The notes below the pieces were generated by a model, which saw only the letters and a list, made by a program, of their open reading frames with translations, ran no database searches and was not told the origin of the DNA. Shown here in pieces: positions 62,498 to 64,000 of a stretch of DNA of 64,000 nt (positions are counted from its first letter, which is position 1; each line of letters starts with the position of its first letter). The translations under genes were made by a program, and so were the position numbers. This DNA is from Alteriqipengyuania halimionae (GTDB lineage: Bacteria; Pseudomonadota; Alphaproteobacteria; Sphingomonadales; Sphingomonadaceae). The stretch covers positions 434,001 through 498,000 of the forward strand of contig NZ_WTYR01000001.1 of assembly GCF_009827575.1 (NCBI RefSeq). The letters run 5' to 3'.

Positions 62498-62869
62498 ATG
62501 CCCCGCTATTTTACCGAAGATCATGAGTGGATCGATGTCGAAGGCGAGATGGGAACCGTCGGTATCACCGATTACGCGCAGAGCCAGCTGGGTGACATTA
62601 CCTTCGTCGAACTGCCGGAAAAGGGCGATCAGCTGAAGAAGGGCGATGCACCCTGCGTGGTCGATTCGGTCAAGGCCGCGAGCGACGTCTATTCACCCGT
62701 CACGGGCGAGGTGATCGAGGTCAATGGCGATCTCGACGAGCAGCCCGAGCTGGTCAACAGCGATGCCGAAGACGGGGGCTGGTTCTTCAAGATCCGCCTC
62801 GCCAATCCGGATGAGCTTTCGGGCCTGATGGATGCGGACAAGTATTCGAGCTTCGTCGACGGTCTCTGA
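62498..62869 (+). CDS. gcvH: Glycine cleavage system H protein
   Basis: 123 residues: [34 protein letters not shown], the lipoyl attachment site [14 protein letters not shown] with Lys59, and the terminal [20 protein letters not shown]. It carries the aminomethyl group on lipoate between GcvP and GcvT. A GAGGAG site lies 10 bases upstream. Confidence 0.97.
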   Translation: MPRYFTEDHEWIDVEGEMGTVGITDYAQSQLGDITFVELPEKGDQLKKGDAPCVVDSVKAASDVYSPVTGEVIEVNGDLDEQPELVNSDAEDGGWFFKIRLANPDELSGLMDADKYSSFVDGL

Positions 62870-62876
62870 CGAAACT

Positions 62877-62990
62877 CCCCTCCCGTAGCCGGGAGGGGCA
62901 GGGGGTGGGCATGGGCCGCAAGGCTCGCCCCGTTGCGATCAATACCGCCGCGCGGCGCAAGTCTCGTTTCCTTCCCACACGCGGGAGGGG
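62877..62990. repeat. Second copy of the GGGAGGGG inverted repeat
   Basis: CCCCTCCCG-TAGC-CGGGAGGGG (62877-62898) followed by CAGGGGGTGGGC, closely matching the left half of the element at 25753; a further GCGGGAGGGG arm lies at 62981-62990. It fills the gap between gcvH and gcvPA. Confidence 0.8.
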
Positions 62991-63005
62991 CGATTGGGGA
63001 AAAAG

Positions 63006-64000
63006 ATGCGTTACCTGCCACTGACCGACGACAACCGCCGCGAGATGCTCGGCGTGATCGGCACGGACAGCGTCGACGACCTGTTCGTCGACGTGCCCGC
63101 TGAAGCACGCCTGACCGGCGATATCGAGGGATTGCCCAAGTACGCCAGCGAGCTCGCCGTCGAACGCCACATGGCGCGGCTGGCGGCCAAGAACATCGCG
63201 GCGGGTAACGTGCCGTTCTTCCTCGGCGCAGGGGCCTATCGGCACCACGTTCCGGCCTCGGTCGATCACCTGATCCAGCGCGGCGAGTTCCTGACCGCCT
63301 ACACGCCGTATCAGCCCGAAATCGCTCAGGGCACGTTGCAGGTGCTGTTCGAATTCCAGACTCAGGTCGCGCGACTGTTCGGTACCGATCTCGCCAATGC
63401 ATCGCTCTACGACGGATCGACCGCCTGCTGGGAAGCGATCACGATGGCGGGCCGCGTAACGCGCCGGTCGCGTGCGGTGCTCGCCCACGGTCTGCACCCG
63501 CATTACGTCTCGACCGCGCAGACCATGGCGAAGTTCACCAAGGACGAACTGTTCGCCGGTGCGCCCGATCTCGACGCGAGCTGTGAGGAAGACGCGATCA
63601 TTGCGCAAATCGACGACACGACGTCGTGCGTCGTGGTGCAGTACCCGGACATCCTCGGCCGTATTCCCGATCTCGCAAAGATTGCCGAGGCGGCGCATGA
63701 CAAGGGTGCGCTACTGGTGGCGGTTGTTACCGAGCCGGTCGCACTTGGCCTGATCGAGGCCCCGGGCGCGCTGGGTGCCGATATCGTGGTGGGCGAAGGG
63801 CAATCGCTCGGCGTCGGTCTCAATTTCGGCGGTCCGTATCTGGGCCTGTTCGGTTGCCGCGAAAAGTATGTTCGCCAGATGCCGGGGCGGCTGTGCGGCG
63901 AAACCGTCGATGCCGATGGCAAGCGGGGCTTCGTGCTGACGCTCTCGACCCGCGAACAGCATATCCGGCGCGAGAAGGCGACGTCGAATATCTGCACCAA
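63006..64000 (+). CDS. gcvPA: Glycine dehydrogenase subunit 1 (gcvPA), 3' end outside window
   Basis: At least 331 residues, open to the window end. It starts [19 protein letters not shown] and has [62 protein letters not shown] and [38 protein letters not shown]. These match the N-terminal half of the P protein in its two-subunit form, a PLP enzyme that decarboxylates glycine onto GcvH. The PLP lysine belongs to the second subunit. GGGGAAAAAG precedes the ATG. Confidence 0.95.
   Translation, partial: MRYLPLTDDNRREMLGVIGTDSVDDLFVDVPAEARLTGDIEGLPKYASELAVERHMARLAAKNIAAGNVPFFLGAGAYRHHVPASVDHLIQRGEFLTAYTPYQPEIAQGTLQVLFEFQTQVARLFGTDLANASLYDGSTACWEAITMAGRVTRRSRAVLAHGLHPHYVSTAQTMAKFTKDELFAGAPDLDASCEEDAIIAQIDDTTSCVVVQYPDILGRIPDLAKIAEAAHDKGALLVAVVTEPVALGLIEAPGALGADIVVGEGQSLGVGLNFGGPYLGLFGCREKYVRQMPGRLCGETVDADGKRGFVLTLSTREQHIRREKATSNICT

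Overview
The window is GC-rich, densely coded bacterial DNA with many 1-4 base start/stop overlaps. It looks like an alphaproteobacterial chromosome, most likely Sphingomonadales, perhaps Erythrobacteraceae-like. Pointers are a circularly permuted (two-piece) tmRNA gene, a CcrM-type GANTC methyltransferase preceded by a cluster of GANTC sites, a three-part transhydrogenase (pntAA/pntAB/pntB) beside a 40-residue aa3-oxidase subunit IV, a split glycine dehydrogenase, TonB-dependent uptake linked to ester hydrolysis, and small conserved proteins of the sphingomonad type. No rRNA, tRNA, insertion sequence, prophage or CRISPR array was seen.

Layout. 1-8964: a catabolic block with a TonB-dependent receptor (cut by the window edge), two paralogous type-B carboxylesterases, an acyl-CoA ligase, a TetR regulator and a secreted M28-like protein that has lost its metal ligands. 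8968-15428: a TetR repressor divergent from a three-gene RND efflux operon, with two palindromes between them. 15429-19000: a 22-base C tract, a DUF819 membrane protein, a 16-cysteine copper-storage-like protein, OmpW and CysQ. 19100-29147: valine catabolism (mmsA, acyl-CoA dehydrogenase, hydroxyisobutyryl-CoA hydrolase, enoyl-CoA hydratase, mmsB) with proB, two lipoproteins and a RidA-like protein inserted, then an SDR/acyl-CoA ligase pair on the other strand. 29177-33425: a Nudix/TPM/TPM/LemA operon, mscL, a hairpin-rich gap, the tmRNA gene and a small membrane protein. 33559-39314: arginine succinylation (M20 hydrolase-astA-astB) and malate synthase G.

39351-50655: a DUF1285/Nudix/CCA-transferase operon, GNAT, a PQQ-type sugar dehydrogenase sharing its start codon bases with rnhB, ccrM, DUF983 plus an overlapping small membrane protein, a cardiolipin synthase, folP, and an NtrC-like regulator with a damaged AAA+ core. 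50826-54718: the transhydrogenase operon with a fasciclin lipoprotein inside it. 54735-61053: DUF2147; a beta-helix/di-heme cytochrome/hydrolase operon; a racemase-family protein lacking both catalytic cysteines; dgt; and an NAD(P)-binding oxidoreductase. 61108-64000: a tandem glycine riboswitch ahead of gcvT-gcvH-gcvPA, the last cut by the window end.

Taken together this is mostly core chromosome. The more unusual content is the ester-catabolism block at the left edge, a set of family members with missing catalytic residues (M28-like, NtrC-like, racemase-like), the GANTC cluster upstream of ccrM, and repeated GC-rich palindromes in several intergenic gaps. All functions are assigned from motifs and context read by eye; no database search was run.
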